Shown here: positions 10,797 through 24,829 of the stretch, piece after piece
Layout of the letters: every line of letters begins with the position of its first letter
Position numbering within the stretch: the stretch's first letter is position 1
NCBI GenBank assembly: GCA_949128115.1
Contig: CASBRS010000033.1
Span: 62,001-126,000, forward strand
From: Anaspis maculata
Taxonomy: Eukaryota; Arthropoda; Insecta; Coleoptera; Scraptiidae
DNA length: 64,000 bases
Direction: 5' to 3'
Program-made: the position numbers and the translations under genes
Notes under the pieces: model-generated
The model's input: the letters and a program-made list of their open reading frames with translations, nothing else
Told to the model about the DNA's origin: nothing
The model's database searches: none

Positions 10797-11520
10797 CGCC
10801 ACAGGTCCTGCGGTGTCCTGCCATTCGATATAGTGATATATATTTTGGTGGTATGAATGTTTCCGCGCAGTTATAAATCATATTTACCAAACATGCCCCA
10901 TTTTCCGCGCACAATGGAAGCCTTTCGGCGCTCGTTTATTCATGCGTCACTTCTTGGCCGGCGGCATCGCGAAAAAAACCATTAAGGGTTTTCGCTGATG
11001 CGACTTCTCTATAAGTATGCAAAATATGATATTGAATTGAGAATGGCCGGACGGTGAAAGTAGATATCTGAGTTGCCTGCCAAGGACGCGTATTCATGTC
11101 CCTCTGTAGCGTGTGGCGTTGAAAACGTTACATAAACGTGCGTAAGTCGAGGTTGGGCCAAAGTGTACTTCTAGCAAGAGTTCGATTGCCTTGATCTTGA
11201 CTCACAGTGGCTATTGAGGGCGAAAAAAAAAGAACACAAGTATTCGTTTCAAATTTCCAATTTATGACCGATTTTTCGTTTTCACTGGAACTCTCCAGTT
11301 CTTTTGTTTGCCTATACACCTTGATCATCTTCATTCGGAAGAACCGCCCCTTATCAAAAACCTGATGTGTCGTCTGCTCCTAAAATGAATTGGTCATCTT
11401 CTGAAAACTTCAAAAAATGTGAAATAAGTGACCGAATAGAGCAGATTTCAGCGTTTCAGGAAATTCTTGGAATTAGTGATGGAGATGGTGAACTTATAAT
11501 TTATAACTTATATAAGTTAC
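10797..11520. other. No gene seen
   Basis: Mixed-composition intergenic DNA. No coding or RNA signal recognised. Confidence 0.5.
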
Positions 11521-11521
11521 T

Positions 11522-12365
11522 GTGAAATCACCGTTATTTTACATTTTTCATATAACATGTGTCGACAAGACACAAAATATAACTTTCTCCACTCAGGACC
11601 AGATGGGGGGTGATCCTGTCAGATTCCTTGGAATTGTTATGGATCCCAGACTTTCATGGGCACCACATATAGATGACCTTGCTGGAAAGTTGAGCAAGGT
11701 GGTGTATCAAATCCGAAAAATTAAAGATCACGTGAACACGGAAACTGCTCTCACTCTATACCACGCCAACTTTTCGAGCTTGGTCAACTATGGCATAGTT
11801 TTGTGGGGTTTCTCACCACAGCTAGAGAGAGTTTTCAAAATCCAAAAAAAAAGTAGTTCGCATACTTTGTGGGGCTAAAATGGCAGATCACTGCAGACCT
11901 CTTTTCAAGTCCTTGGGACTGCTGACCGTTCCTGCATGTTATGTGTTTCAGTGTCTCTTGTATGCAAGAGAAAATTTAGAGATTTACACTGACAATGGTG
12001 ATTTTCACGAGTACAACACAAGAAATAAAAATAACCTGACCATACCTTTTCACAGAGTTAAAGCTTCTCAACAGTCAACAAACTACATGTGTACCAGACT
12101 TTTCAACAGATTACCAAGCTGCATCAAAACCCTTGATATAAGTCAGTTTAAGAAAGCCGTCAAGGTGCTTTTGACTGAGAGAGCGTTATATTCGGTACGG
12201 GAGTTTCTTGAGTGATACCTACTGTTCTATGGCGTCAACTCCTTGTTGTATTATTGTATATTTTGTTGTTGTTTAAACATTTTTTACTCGTCTTATATTG
12301 ACAAAGCCAATATTGTATGTCGCAGTGATGGTGAATAAAGATTATTCTATTCTATTCTATTCTAA
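11522..12365 (+). pseudogene. 5'-truncated non-LTR reverse transcriptase C-terminus, frameshifted
   Basis: Two ORFs (11522-11878 and 11880-12215) together give the C-terminal third of a non-LTR polymerase: RFLGIVMDPRLSWAPHI, NYGIVLWGFSP, then RLFNRLPSCIKTLDISQFKK. They are separated by a +1 slip in an A9 run at about 11845-11853. The 3' UTR ends AATAAAGATTATTCT followed by an (ATTCT)n tail to 12365. The tail differs from the TAA tail at 4550, so this is a different family. It is a dead-on-arrival copy. Confidence 0.88.
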
Positions 12366-12703
12366 AGACCCCCCCCCCCGCACGTTTACTATGAAAAAGT
12401 GGTTTTGATGCATTTGGCTGAATTTTTTTTATGTTGTAGACCTTGACTCGAGAAATATATTCCCAGAAAATTGGACTCCTCCTATAAACAGTTTTCCCCT
12501 ACACCCCTAACAAGGTCCAAATCAGGAATTGTTTCAAGATTTTTGAAGTGCGTTCTGACTCAACAAACACACAAGAATTTTCAAGGATTCCTAAGAATTC
12601 CAACGACATTTCCATAGATTTCTGAACATCTGTATAGGATTTCTAGGAATATTCTAAAAATCTCCAGGGACATCAAAAAATCTCTACGAGATTTCTTAGC
12701 CAT

Positions 12704-14469
12704 TAGTCCGGTGGACTAGGGTTATAACTCGGGTTATAACTATGCATTTTATGACTACGGAACACTTTTTTGCAGGCATGTTCAGAAAGCCATCATCTAT
12801 CATGTGAGAAGTGCTGCCAAGCAATTTTTTAATGTGGGGGGTTAGGGGGGCCCTTTTTTGACAACTTGAATCGTTTTTTGTCGATAAAATCCGTAATAAA
12901 AATGCTAAATAGAAAATTCCAACGGATTATTGAAAAGCAACTCAAAAGGTCACTTATGTGTGCTAAAAACTATTACAGGGTGAACAGGTTCCGAAAAAAA
13001 TGACTTTCCGTCAACATGCAATATAATAAAGAAAATATTGTGCCAAAGACCTTCATCTTCGTCATTGGAAAATGCCGATTGGCGTATTTGTTGATCATAT
13101 CCACCTTAACTGGTTGAGAATGGCACCCAACAGCGTCATTAGTGCCGGGGCAATATACAGGGTGGAAGAAGAAAATATTTTTGTTTTCATTTATTTCAAA
13201 AACCAAGATAGATGAAGTGAACAAAATTGAGGAATTGATGTTTCATTCAATGCATGTGAAGACACAACAAACCGTTTTGAAGTATCTTGAAGCGTTCCTG
13301 AAATATTTTTAAAAAACTGAAGAATATCATCAAAATTCTACTTTCTACTTTTATTACGTATTTTCCAGTATACAGATGTATATCCTCAAGTTATGCAACA
13401 AATTTCAAAATATACACAAATATACAATAAATCATGGTTAAAACTAAACAGCACCATCACCGGCATCAATCATGTGCGCGTTGTATACAGGGTGTGAGAA
13501 GAAATGGTTGTTTTTTTTTGCTGTATATGAAAAAACAAGCAAAAAAACGCGTGGATTACACATTCACGTCAGTAATTTACCTTATCAGGTGTCTTGGCTT
13601 GGTTTGTTTCCCCGGAAACTTTTTACCTCCCTAATTTTTCACTTTCTATGTCTTGATTTTTCTATTACAGCAAAGAAAACAACCGTTTTTTCTTACACCC
13701 TGTATATGACGCATTGATGCATACATGATTGATGCCGGTGAGTGATGTGGCTGTTTAGTTTTCACCCTAATTTGTTGTTAAATTGAAGTATACACTTCTA
13801 TATAATGGAAAATACGAAATCAAAGTAGAAAGTAAAATTTTTATGATATTCTTCAGTTTTTTCAAAGCATTTCAAAAACGCTGCAAGATATTTTAAAACG
13901 GTTCATTGTGTCTTCACACGCATTGAATGAAGCATCAATTTCTGAATTTCGATCACTTTATCTATCTTGGTTTTTGAAATAAATAATAGCAAAAATATTT
14001 TTCTCTTGCACCCTGTAAATAGCTCCGGCACCAATGACGCAGTTAGGTACAGTTCTCAACCAGTTCAGGTGCGTATGATCAACAAATATGCCAGTCGGCA
14101 TCTTTCAATGACGAAGCTAAAGGTCTTTGGCGCAATTTTTTCTTCATCATATTGCATGTTGACGGAAAGTCATCTTTCTCGGAACCTGTTCACCCTGTAA
14201 TAAGTCTTATCACACATAAGTGACATTTTGAGTTGCTCTTCAATAATCCGTTGAAGTTTTTTTTCATAGCCTTCTTATCACGGATTTTATCGACAAAAAA
14301 CGACTCAAGTTGTCAAAAAAGGGGCCCCCCTGGGCCCCCACATTGAAAAATTGCTTGGCAGCACTTCTCAAATGAAAGAGGAAGGGTTCCTGAACATGCC
14401 TGCAAAAAATTGTTCCGTAGTCAAAAAATGCATAGTTTGGGCAATATTTGGCGCTAGTCCACCGGACTA
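12704..14469. mobile_element. Long palindromic element A, 3-bp target duplication CAT
   Basis: A 1766-bp near-perfect inverted repeat centred at about 13587. Its ends are TAGTCCGGTGG and CCACCGGACTA, flanked by CAT at 12701-12703 and 14470-14472. Each arm carries AACTATGCATTTT, a GGGG...GGGGGGCCC block and three ACAGGGTG motifs. It sits inside the GATTTC satellite. No transposase is encoded, so it is a non-autonomous foldback element. A single arm of the same family is at 57240. Confidence 0.88.
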
Positions 14470-17390
14470 CATAGGAATCTTGGAAGATTTCTATAAGTTT
14501 TGTAGTTCTTAAAGACTTATACGGAATTTTCGTAGAAAATTCCACGAGGCTCCTGCGGATTATTCAGCATTTCCAAAGATTTCACTAATTTTCCATTGGA
14601 TTTTCAGGGATTTTGATTTCTACGAATATTTCTCTCGGACGTCAAAAAAGCCGATAATTTTCATGTAAATGTCCAGAACTATTAAGTGATAATTCAGTTG
14701 GAAACATCAGTCGCGAAACTTTCAGCGACAATTCTATGAATTTCTGAAAATTTCGGTAACTCATCAATAATTTCCAAGGATTCCCCAATATTTCAGTTTC
14801 CAGGGATTATAAAAATGCTTCTATGAGATTTTTGAGGATTTCTAAGGATTTATAAGCAGTTCTAGAGATTCTACGAAATTTCTAGAGATTTTGGTAGAAT
14901 TTCTAGATATTTCTACTTGATATCCAAAAGTTTCCAGAGATTTTCCAGGATTTCTACAGCATATCTAAAGATTTCTAACGATTTGTATGAAATTTCAAAA
15001 ACTCCATCGATTTCTATAAGTTTTTGGAACTTTCTACAGGACTTCCAGGGATCTCCAAAAATTTCTACGAGATTTTGTAAAAGTTCTTTGAGAATTTGAG
15101 GATTCTTGGAAATATCTTTACATTTTCCAATTATTTGTGTGGATTTCTCGGGATCATTATGATGTGTATCTCATTTCTAGAGATTGTTAAATATTCCCAC
15201 AGGATTTTTTTCTAATTTTCAGAAAGTGGAGATTTCTACAAGATAGCAAAAAATATTTACGAAATTTACAAGAATTCCTGTGAGAGTTTCTAGGGATTTC
15301 TGTACATTCCCACTGGATCTCTAAGGGTTACTGAAGATTCGTTTCGAATTCCTAGAGATTTCTGAATTTTCCTACGGAATTTGTAAGGATTTTTCAAAAT
15401 TCCCACAAGATTATTGGAGATTACAAAGATTTTTCGGGGTCACTACAGATTTTCATCAACTTTCAATTGTATTCCCTCTTTCAACTGAGCTCATCTCTAA
15501 GAATTCAGGAATTCCTAAAGCTTTGAACGGAATTCTTTTGAAGATTTCTAGAATATTTCGCGGAATTTTTGGAGATTTCTGCTGAGTTCCTATGGATTTT
15601 TGTTGATTAGTATGAAAATCCTGAAAGTTGCTCAGTATATTTGGAGACCTCTATTGATTTCTGCTGATTTCCACGAGATCTCCAGGGATTTCCAAGATAT
15701 TTTTGGGAGATTTCATGATTCTATGATCAGATTCTGGAATTTTTCAGACACTTTCACCAAATTTCTAGATATTTCCACAAGATCTCTAAGAGCTTCCAGG
15801 AATTTCCAAGGATTTTCACGGAATATCTAGAGATTTCTAACAATTCGTAAGAAATTCAAAAAATTCCCAAAAATTTCCAAGAATTGCCAGGAATTTTTGG
15901 AATTCTCTAAGAAATTTCCACAGATCTCCGAAAATTTATACAAGATTTTGCAAGAGTTTCCTGGAAATGTTGAGGATTCTCAAAAATTTCTATTTATTCT
16001 ACAATTATTTCTGCCGAATTTCCAGGAATCATAAAGATTTGTGTTATATTCTTAGGGATTCTTGATGATTCCCAAGAAATTTTTGAAGAATATTTGAAGA
16101 TTCATGAAGATTTTTACAGAATAAAACTGAACATATTTACAAAACTTCTAAGGATTCCTGTAAGAGTTTCTAAGGATTTCTGTACATTCCTTTTGCATAT
16201 CCAGAGATTTCTGAATTTCCCTAAGGAATTTATGAGGATTTTGGAAGACTTTTACAGAATTTCTTGGAATTTCCAGAGATATTAACGGGGTCCATGAAGG
16301 ATTCCTAAGGATTTCTGAAAATGTCTATAAAGTTCTGAGATTGAAGATGTGCATGTTATTTCTATTGTGCTTAAGATTTCTACAGACGAAGTGGAGATTT
16401 GCATAAAGTTTTCAAGATTCCCAAGATTTCTATGGAATTTTCAAAGATTCCTGGAGATGTCTAGAAATTTCTACAAAATTTACAAGAATTGCGGAGAGTT
16501 TAAGAAAATTCTAAATATTTCACGATATTCTTAGATTCACTAAATGTTTCCACAATCCATCACAGATCATCTCTGAAGATTTCTACAAGATCTCTGAGGA
16601 TTTTCTACCACTTTTCAACTTCACTCCCTCTTTCGACTGAGTTTCTTCTCAAGAATTGAGGAATTCCCAAAGATTTGTATAGGACGTTTTGAAGATTTCT
16701 GGAATATTTTAGGGATTTTTTGAGATTTTTGATGAATTTCTACCCAGTATTTTCCCTGTTGATCAGTATGGAGACCCTGAAAGTTGATCCAAATTTTTGG
16801 GAATCTCCATCGATTTTTGTGGATTTCCACGGTATTTCCAGGGATTTCAAGAATATTTCTGAGAGATTTTGATAATATTTCTTCAAACTTTCCAGGACTC
16901 CCAAGAATGTCTATGAATTTCTCGTGACTTTTACGGAATTTCCAGGAGTTTGTAGAGATTTGTATGAGATTTCTAGGGATTCCTGAAGATTCCCACAAGA
17001 GTTTTTAGAAACTTTCAGAGATTTGTGAAGATTTGAACAAGATAACTGAAAATATTTACGAAATTCCCAAAAATCCCTGTGAGAGTTTCCAGGGATCTCT
17101 GTACAATCACAGAATTTGTGAGGATTTTTGAAAATTCCTACAAGATTATTGAAGATTCCACAGATTGCTTGGGGTCACTACAGATTCTTGAGGATTTCTG
17201 AAAATGTTTAGGAAGTTCTGAGAATGTATATGTAATTTCTATGGTGTTCAAGATTTCTACAGCTAGAATGAAGATTCATATGAAGTTTCTGAGGTTTTCA
17301 AGATTTTTATGGGGTCTGTGAAGATTTCTGTAGAATTTCTGATCTGTAGAAATTTCTACAAGATTCCTTCAAATTTACAAAGAAAATTAG

Positions 17391-17458
17391 ATAGATAGAT
17401 AGATAGATTTATTTCCAACAGGCCGTGTACCCAATACAGGAAATGTTATTATGAAACG
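17391..17458 (-). mobile_element. Very short non-LTR retrotransposon 3' end
   Basis: A 68-bp insert in the satellite reads on the minus strand as a short 3' end followed by GGAAATAAATCTATC repeats. AAATTAG flanks it at 17384-17390 and 17459-17465, consistent with a severely 5'-truncated insertion and its target duplication. Confidence 0.7.
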
Positions 17459-18351
17459 AAATTAGGAAGTTCTAAGAATTTCTACAATATCCTTGGAGTT
17501 CCTGAAGGTCCTCACAATTCTTTACAGATCTCTTAATATTTCTACAAGATTTTTGAGAGCTTCTAAAGATTTCAACGTGATCTCTGAAGATTTTCTTTCA
17601 ACTTTCAACTGTATTCCCTCTTTCGACTGAGTTTATCTCTAAGAATTCAAGAATTCCTGAAGCTTTGTACAAAATTTTTTGAAGATTTCTAGAATATTTC
17701 CAGGAATTTTTGAAGATTTCTACTGGATCCCTAGAGATTTCTGTTGATCAGTATGGGAATCTTGAAAGTTGCTCAGTATTTTTGAAGACCTCTATCGATT
17801 TATTCTGTGATTAGATTCTGGAAATTCTGGAGACTTTTACGGAATATATAGAGATTTTTAACGATTCGTAAGAAATTTAGAAAATTACCAACAATTTCCA
17901 AGAATTGCCATGAGTTCTTGATATTCTCTAAAGGAATTCCACTGATCTCCAAAAATGTATACAAGATTTTGAAGAGTTTTTGGAAATGTTGAGGATTCTC
18001 AAAAATTTAAATTTGTTCTTCAATTATTTCTGCAAATTTTCCAGGAAACATGAGGATTTGTGTTGTATTCTTGAGGATTCCCAAAGATTCCCATGAGATT
18101 TTTGAGAAATTTTTAGAGGTTTGTAAAGATTTTTACGGGATAACTGAACATATTTACGAAATTTCTGAGAATTCCTGTGAGAGTTTGTAGGATTGTAGGG
18201 ATTTCTGTACACTCCTTTTTGGATATCCAGAGGTTTCTGAAACCTTCTACGGAATTTATGAGGATTCTGGAAGATCCTACAGAATTTCTAGGAATTTCCA
18301 GAGATATTAACGGGGTCCACGAAGGATTTCTGAGGATATCTGAAAATATCT

Positions 18352-20176
18352 GTCCGGTGGTTAAGCGCCAAAAAAAGCTCGAACTATGCATTTTGAGCTT
18401 AAGCAATGCGCTTTTGAGGTTCGACTGGGGATCCCCATACCTTAATTTCAAGAGTTGGAGACATCGGTGCACTCGATGCGGAGGGGGTCTGGGGGGCCCT
18501 TGAAAGTTGAAGGTGCGAGGCTTCCCACCAAATCACCATACCACCACGAAATTCCTACTTGGATGTCATTAAACGACTCTAACCTACACATTGACAACAT
18601 TTGTTACCATGTCCCAACAGTTCTTCACACTGAAAAAAATTAATTCTTATGACAGATCGGAAAAAACTGTTTTTCTCAATTCTTCATCCCCACAACGAAT
18701 AAACTGCCAAGTTTGGTGTCATTTTAGAATAAACGGCATCCTCTGGTTTCATTCACCGAGTCAAAATGTTTGTGATACCACCGTGCAAAGAATGGCACGC
18801 CAAGAAGTGAGCATTTTTGAGCACCTCATTTAACAGTAATTTCTTGGCTGATACCAATCGATATGATTGATAATTTTGACATGGATGAATAACTTGAACT
18901 CTTTTGTAACGGTAATACATGTTAATGAAACTCGACACGAGCGTGGAAGCCTGGGAAAAAATTTTTTCTCCAGCGGTCGAATTTATTTCACGCCTACAGA
19001 GCGTTAGTTTGTTGGACTCAGGCAGGCAGCGTTTGAATAGGTTCGGAGACAAAATTTCCATATCTGTCTATGCAGCTGAGTAGCATAATTCTGTAAACTG
19101 ATTTGAGAATCATCAAAGATTATTTTGACAGTCACTAGGTACTCCCATGGGGATTAACTGCAGGGATCATGGCTGACGACGGAGGGCATTCAACTTTCAA
19201 AGTGTTATTTTCTATTTTCCTCTACCAACCTTCAAGGTTGTTATCATTTTGTACGTGTAAGTTTTCTTATGTTTGGAGAAGAAATAATTTTATAAAAACA
19301 ACCGTGAAAATGACTGTCATATCGGCAGAAAATAAGATCTTGAACGTTGGATTTCCTCCGCCGTTAGCCATCACCTCTGCAGTTAACCACCATGTGGGTA
19401 CTGACCGGCAAAACAATCATTGATGATTCATAAATCGATTTCCAGAATTAAACTGCTCAACTTTTCAGAAAGATATGGAAATTTTGCTTCCAAAGCTATC
19501 CAAACGCTGCCTGCCTGAGCCCAACAAACTAACGCTCAGTAGGCGTGAAATAAATTCGACCGCTGGAGAAAATTATTTTTTTCCAAGCCTCCACGCTCGT
19601 GTCGAGTTTCATTCACATGCATTACCGTTACAAAAGAGTTCAAGTTATTGATTCATGACAAAATTATCAATCATATCGATTGGTATCAGCCAAGAAACTA
19701 CTGTTAAATGAGGTGCTCAAAAATGCTCACTTCTTGGCGTGTCATTTTTTGCACGGTGGTCTCACAAACATTCTAACTCGGTGAATGAAATCAGAGGATG
19801 CCGTTTACTCCAAAATGACACCACACCTGGCAGTTTATCCGTTGTGGGGAGGAAAAATTGAGAAAAACTGTTTTTTCCTATCCGTCATAAGAACAAATTT
19901 TTTTCAGTGTGAAGAACTGTTGGGACATGGTAACAAATGTTGTCAATGTGTAGGTTAGAGTCGTTTGATGACATCCAAGTAGAAATTACGTGGTGGTATG
20001 GTGATTTGGTGGGAAGCCCCACACCTTCAACTTTCAAGGGCCCCCCAGACCCCCTCCGCATCGAGTGCACCGATGTCTCCAACTCTTGAAATTAAGGTTG
20101 AGGGACCCCCAATCAAACCCCAAAAGCGCATTGCTTAAGCTCAAAATGCATAGTTAGGACGCTTAACCACCGGACT
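18352..20176. mobile_element. Long palindromic element D
   Basis: A 1.8-kb inverted repeat centred near 19262, with ends GTCCGGTGGTTAAGCGCC and its complement. It shares with element A the GTCCGGTGG end, AACTATGCATTTT about 30 bp in, and a GGGGGTCTGGGGGGCCC block about 130 bp in, so the two are related. The flanks match the unbroken satellite at 16311-16345, but a clean target duplication is not resolved. Confidence 0.82.
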
Positions 20177-20289
20177 TCTGAGATTGAAGATGTACATGTG
20201 ATTTCTATTGTGCTCACAGACAAAGTGGAGATTTGCATTAAGTTTTCAAGGTTCTTTAAGATTTCTATGGAATTTTCAAAGATTCCTAG

Positions 20290-20560
20290 AGATATTATAT
20301 AAATAATTTATTCAAATAAAATAAATTAACACCTTTCTATATAAAATAGATTGCCTAAGACAAAGGATGCCGCATCATAGTGAATTTTCTAATTAAGTTG
20401 AATAAGTAATTTGATAAGTTGGAATTTATACATAGAGTTAAATTTTAAATTGAGAACATATGGTGATTGGAAATTCTGATGGAATCCTTGAGTGCGGATA
20501 ATGCAATATCCTTTGCCCTTCTGGTCGATACATTAAATAACTGACAGAAATTTGTGCTAA
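20290..20560 (-). mobile_element. Probable retrotransposon 3' end in the satellite
   Basis: About 270 bp unlike the satellite. On the minus strand it has a short open stretch ending in a stop and then an AT-rich tail with AATAAA-like runs, as at the 3' end of a retroelement. The family is not recognised and the borders are approximate. Confidence 0.4.
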
Positions 20561-21278
20561 AAAATTTGGGAATGGTTCCCCGAGCTCAAAAATTCTACGG
20601 AATTTCCAAGAGGTGCAGAGAGTTCAAGAGAGTTCTAAAAATTTCTACGATATTCTTGAACTTGCTAAATGTTCCTACAATAATTTTTCACAGATCATCT
20701 CTGAAGATTCCCACAAGATCTCTGAGATTTTGGACTGAGTTTACTTTCAAGAATTCAGGGATTTCCAAAGATTTGTATGAGACATTTTGAAGATTTCTGG
20801 AATACTTTGAGGGACTTCATGATTTTCCGGATTTCTACGGATTCCTATTGATCAGTATGGGAATCCTAAAAGTTGCTCAAAATTTTCGGGAATCTCCATC
20901 GATTTTTTTTCTAGATCTCTACGGTATTTCCAGGGATTTCTAGAATATTTCAGAAAGATTTTGAGAAGATTTCTTTAGATTTTTAAGGACTTCCAAAAAT
21001 TTCTATGGATTTCTCATGATTTCTACGGGATTTCCCGGAATTTATAGAGATCCGTATGAGATTTCTGAAGACTCCTGAAGGATTTTACAAGATTTTTGCA
21101 AGAAAATCTCCTAAGGTATTCACGACACTTTTCAGGGTTCCTGTGCAAATTTCCAGATTGCCACAATATTTCCAAGGTTTTAAAAAAAATTTCACGAGGT
21201 TTCTATGGATTTCTGAGAAATTTGTATCGATTTTCAGAAAGCCCCAGAGATGAATCTTTGTCAGAGCTATTTGATAAT

Positions 21279-23156
21279 TAGTATGGGGGCATAGGTCGTG
21301 CCGTGTGCAGCTTCGTGAAGATATATAGGGATATGTCTTAGTCGATTCCTGGGGGGTCAAGGACCATGAAAAATGATGGTGGAATATTCGTATCTACTGC
21401 AGGCAAATATGGTGGAGGCGCCAAAATCGGCTTCATCTGGTAATAAGAAACTGGCTCTAGCTCGTTTGTTTTCCAACGGATTTCAACATCTGGGACGTCA
21501 TTTTGTAGACAAAAAAATTCTCTTCTTATTTCATACCTAAATTTACAAACGTCATTCCGTGAAACTGTCAAATCTGTATTTATAAGTCATGCTAAATTCC
21601 GCCCTTTTTTGAAGGTTATCCGATATTTTTGAAACCTGGCAGTATCATAGATCTTGAAGTGCTCTTTTAGAATTTTTACTTTTCCACTTCGTATCTTTGC
21701 CGTTTTGGCCGCGATATTGAAAAGATGGCGCCCAAAAAACAGTTTTTTGTCAATATCTTGAATTCAACTGACTCAAGATTTAAATGTGTGTATGCGGAGG
21801 AAAGCCCATTCCAATCTCTACAATTTGACATATCAGTCATTAATGTGCGATTTACGGTTCTTGAGTTAGAGCTTTCAGAACTTCCGGAAGCATCAACTTT
21901 CGGCATTCAATCAGCATGTTAAATTGATACCATCGTCATGTAGTAGGCAAATAACCCATCAATAGCTCTTGGCCATTAACCATAGATAACAAAAATTTAG
22001 AAAATCGATCATGGTGATGTTATTTGTGTAATTACAGGGTGAACTGTGAAAGCAAACTGACTTTAGAAAGAAATAAAGGTAATATAGCATTTGAAGGATA
22101 TCAGATACATTCGAAACTCATTATTATGATGAGATTTGGGGTCATCATTCAGAATATCCACTTTTCCACTTCGTATCTTTGCTGTTCTGGCGATAATTTT
22201 GAAAAAATGGCGCCCAAAAAAACATATTTTCGATTTTTTTTCGAAAATTTGTCATAAAACTTTAGAATTCATATCAAAAGTGAGGGTCTATTAAATTGTC
22301 TATAATTTGACGTCTGACTCACTCATGTGCGACTTACAGTTCTCAAGCTATACCTTCTCAAAGTTGATTTTCCCTTAGAGTTCACCCTGTAGTTGCATAG
22401 CAACCGTTACCATGCTTGATTTTCTGGATATTAATGGTCTGTGGTTGACAATTTATCATTATTTATGGTTAATTTGACTGCCACGTGGAGCTAAGCTCAA
22501 CTTGACATGCTGATTGGATGACAAAAGTTGATGCTTCAGGGAGCTCTGGAAGCCATAACCCAAGAACCGGAAATAGCACGTACACGAGTAAGGTGTCAAA
22601 TTGTAGATAATTGAATAAGCTTTCATTCGCATACAAACGCTTCCACCTCACATTGACTGAAATGAAGATATTGACAAAAAACTGTTTTTTGGGCGCCATC
22701 TTTCCAATATGGCGGCCAAAACGGCAAATATACGAAGTGGAAAAGAGAAAATTTGGAAAGGGCACCTCAAGATCTATAATACTGCCAAGTTTCAAAAATA
22801 TCAGATAACCTTGAAAAAAGGCCGGAATTTAGCATATCTTATGAAGACAATTTTGACAGTTTCCCGGAATGACGTTTGTAAACTTAGGCATGAAGTAAGA
22901 AGAGAATTTTTTTGTCTACAAAATGATGTTTCAGATGTTGAAATCCGTTGAAAAACAAACGAGCTACAGCCAGTTTCTTATCATCAAATGAAGCCCATTT
23001 TGGCGCCTCCACCATATCTGCCTGCAGCAGATGTCAATATTCCACCATAATTTTTCATGGTCCTTGATCGCCCAGGAATCGATTAGGACATATCTCTATA
23101 TATCTTCACGAAGCTGCACACGGCCAACCTTTTTTTGACCCTATGCCCCCTGACTA
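21279..23156. mobile_element. Long palindromic element B, 3-bp target duplication AAT
   Basis: A 1878-bp inverted repeat centred near 22205. The ends are TAGTATGGGGGCATAGG and, on the other strand, TAGTCAGGGGGCATAGGG, flanked by AAT at 21276-21278 and 23157-23159. Each arm holds AAGATGGCGCCCAAAAAAC and an ACAGGGTGAAC motif. The ends and duplication size match elements A, C and H although the interior is unrelated. Confidence 0.88.
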
Positions 23157-23159
23157 AAT

Positions 23160-24829
23160 ACCCATGCGAAAGATCCAAGTGAGTGAAACACATTGCTCTC
23201 CCTGAAGAATACGAAGTCTCGTCGATACACGTCGGTGGAAAATAATAATTCTTCATTAATTTATCCAAAGATTGATAACACCATACTATTCAAAATTCCT
23301 CGACCAGAGCCCAGCTTAATTTTCTCGTCACAACCACGACAGGATGACCATTAGAAAGCTGACTCCTCTCTTACTGCACTGCAAATAATTCTCGAAATCT
23401 TCGACTGAGAAATCAGCATGCTAGGAGTTACTAGGACACATGCACATGCTCGTGCGTAACTCAACGCAACCGGCCGCTGTAGTCAGTGTTGTGACGTTCT
23501 CGCCAATAACTAAATAAACTAGAAAATCCGCAGATAACAGAGTTCAGCAGCACAAAGTATTTGTAAGGAAAGCCAGTGCAACAGAAGGCATAAAAGCCGG
23601 AAGGATTATTAGCCGCTTATAAGGACACGCCGGAAATATGCTGTGCTTCCGAGGATAAAAGTGCGGCGCGCCGGCAGATAACACGCAAGAACAAATTGAG
23701 CGTATTTCTTACACGAGCGGCGAACACATGTTCTCTTTTTTTACTCGCGTGTTCCTCCGTCGTACTTATGGCCGGGATAACTCCGGCAGTTTCGCGAAAA
23801 ATATTAAAATACCTTGGCAATTTTTCAAATACTCATGCCCAAGCGGGATCCGTGTACCCTCGCAAAGTTTCGACAATCGATAATTTTCAGCTCGCACCCA
23901 GTAGCATGGCGCTTTTGTTGTAAAGAGCGATCATTACCGGACATAAAGCCGGAAAGTTTCCCCGGTTTCTCCCCGACTATAGGATTAAAGCTGTACGGAT
24001 ATACCTACTACAGGTCCTGCAATCCTGCAACGTCTTGCCGCCGTACGGCCGTTTTAATCTCCTGTAATGCCTTTTCGGAATTACCGTCAATAATTAACGG
24101 GCGGGCGCGAGTGTGCGTCTTCCGGCTTTCAAAAGATTGAGTTTTCTTTTTCTTATCTTTGCGCATAGCCTACGGCTTACAGGTAAGTCGGGTGTGATAC
24201 ACCCAAAAGAAAAGAGCCCGTCGGTTTGTCACGAAGTTGCGACGTCGGGATTAAAGTTTGAGGACCGCCGGTTCGGGCCCGAGGAGAGGGTGAAATGCAG
24301 AATCGGACCGTGGCAGGGCCTCACAAAACCGAACGATTAATTTTGATTATCTGCCGGTCCAGTTGGCGATTAATCAGAGGTCTTATTTGACACTATCGTA
24401 ATTGTCTTGACCTTTGGCGTTAAGATGGACCGGGGTTGATAAGGGATCGGTTCGGGGGATCGATGGGAAAAACAATGTCGTTCCATCTGTAACAACAAGC
24501 CATTATCGTCTCGATTATACCGTTCTGCTGTTAGTTATATCCACTGAATTGGCAATTTCACGTCAACGTTTGATGGGAAATTGGGACGATTTGCATCATT
24601 AAAATGTAACTTCAGCTTTCAGTTAGCGCAACTACCTATTTGTACTTGAAAAGACAGTTTGTGAGAGATTTATCATGACGAGCTGGAATTTGAATGAATG
24701 TCGTAACTTTATAGTGCGATTTTGTAAAAAAAACATTCCATAAACGCTCTGTTATGTAAAAAATCCCGTCGCCCATTGGCTGTTGCCTAAGTAATAACAG
24801 CGTAACAGGACCTAATTGGAATATTATTT
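23160..24829. other. No gene seen
   Basis: Apparently single-copy sequence, somewhat richer in CpG than its surroundings between 23.6 and 24.5 kb. ORFs are short, without recognisable motifs or splice-linked partners. It could hold regulatory DNA, but nothing specific supports that. Confidence 0.4.

Larger units (their letters stand above)
12541..21270. repeat. Degenerate GATTTC satellite with a ~1.1-kb higher-order period
   Basis: Thousands of bases consist of variations on GGATTTCTA, GATTTC, AGAATTTC and similar steps of 10-12 bp. A longer block containing CTCTTTCGACTGAG, then TTGATCAGTATGGGAAT, recurs near 15470, 16615, 17607 and, in part, 20730. The spacing is 1.0-1.3 kb once inserts are removed. 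It is interrupted by palindromes at 12704-14469 and 18352-20176 and two smaller insertions. Short ORFs here are by-products of the repeat. Confidence 0.85.
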
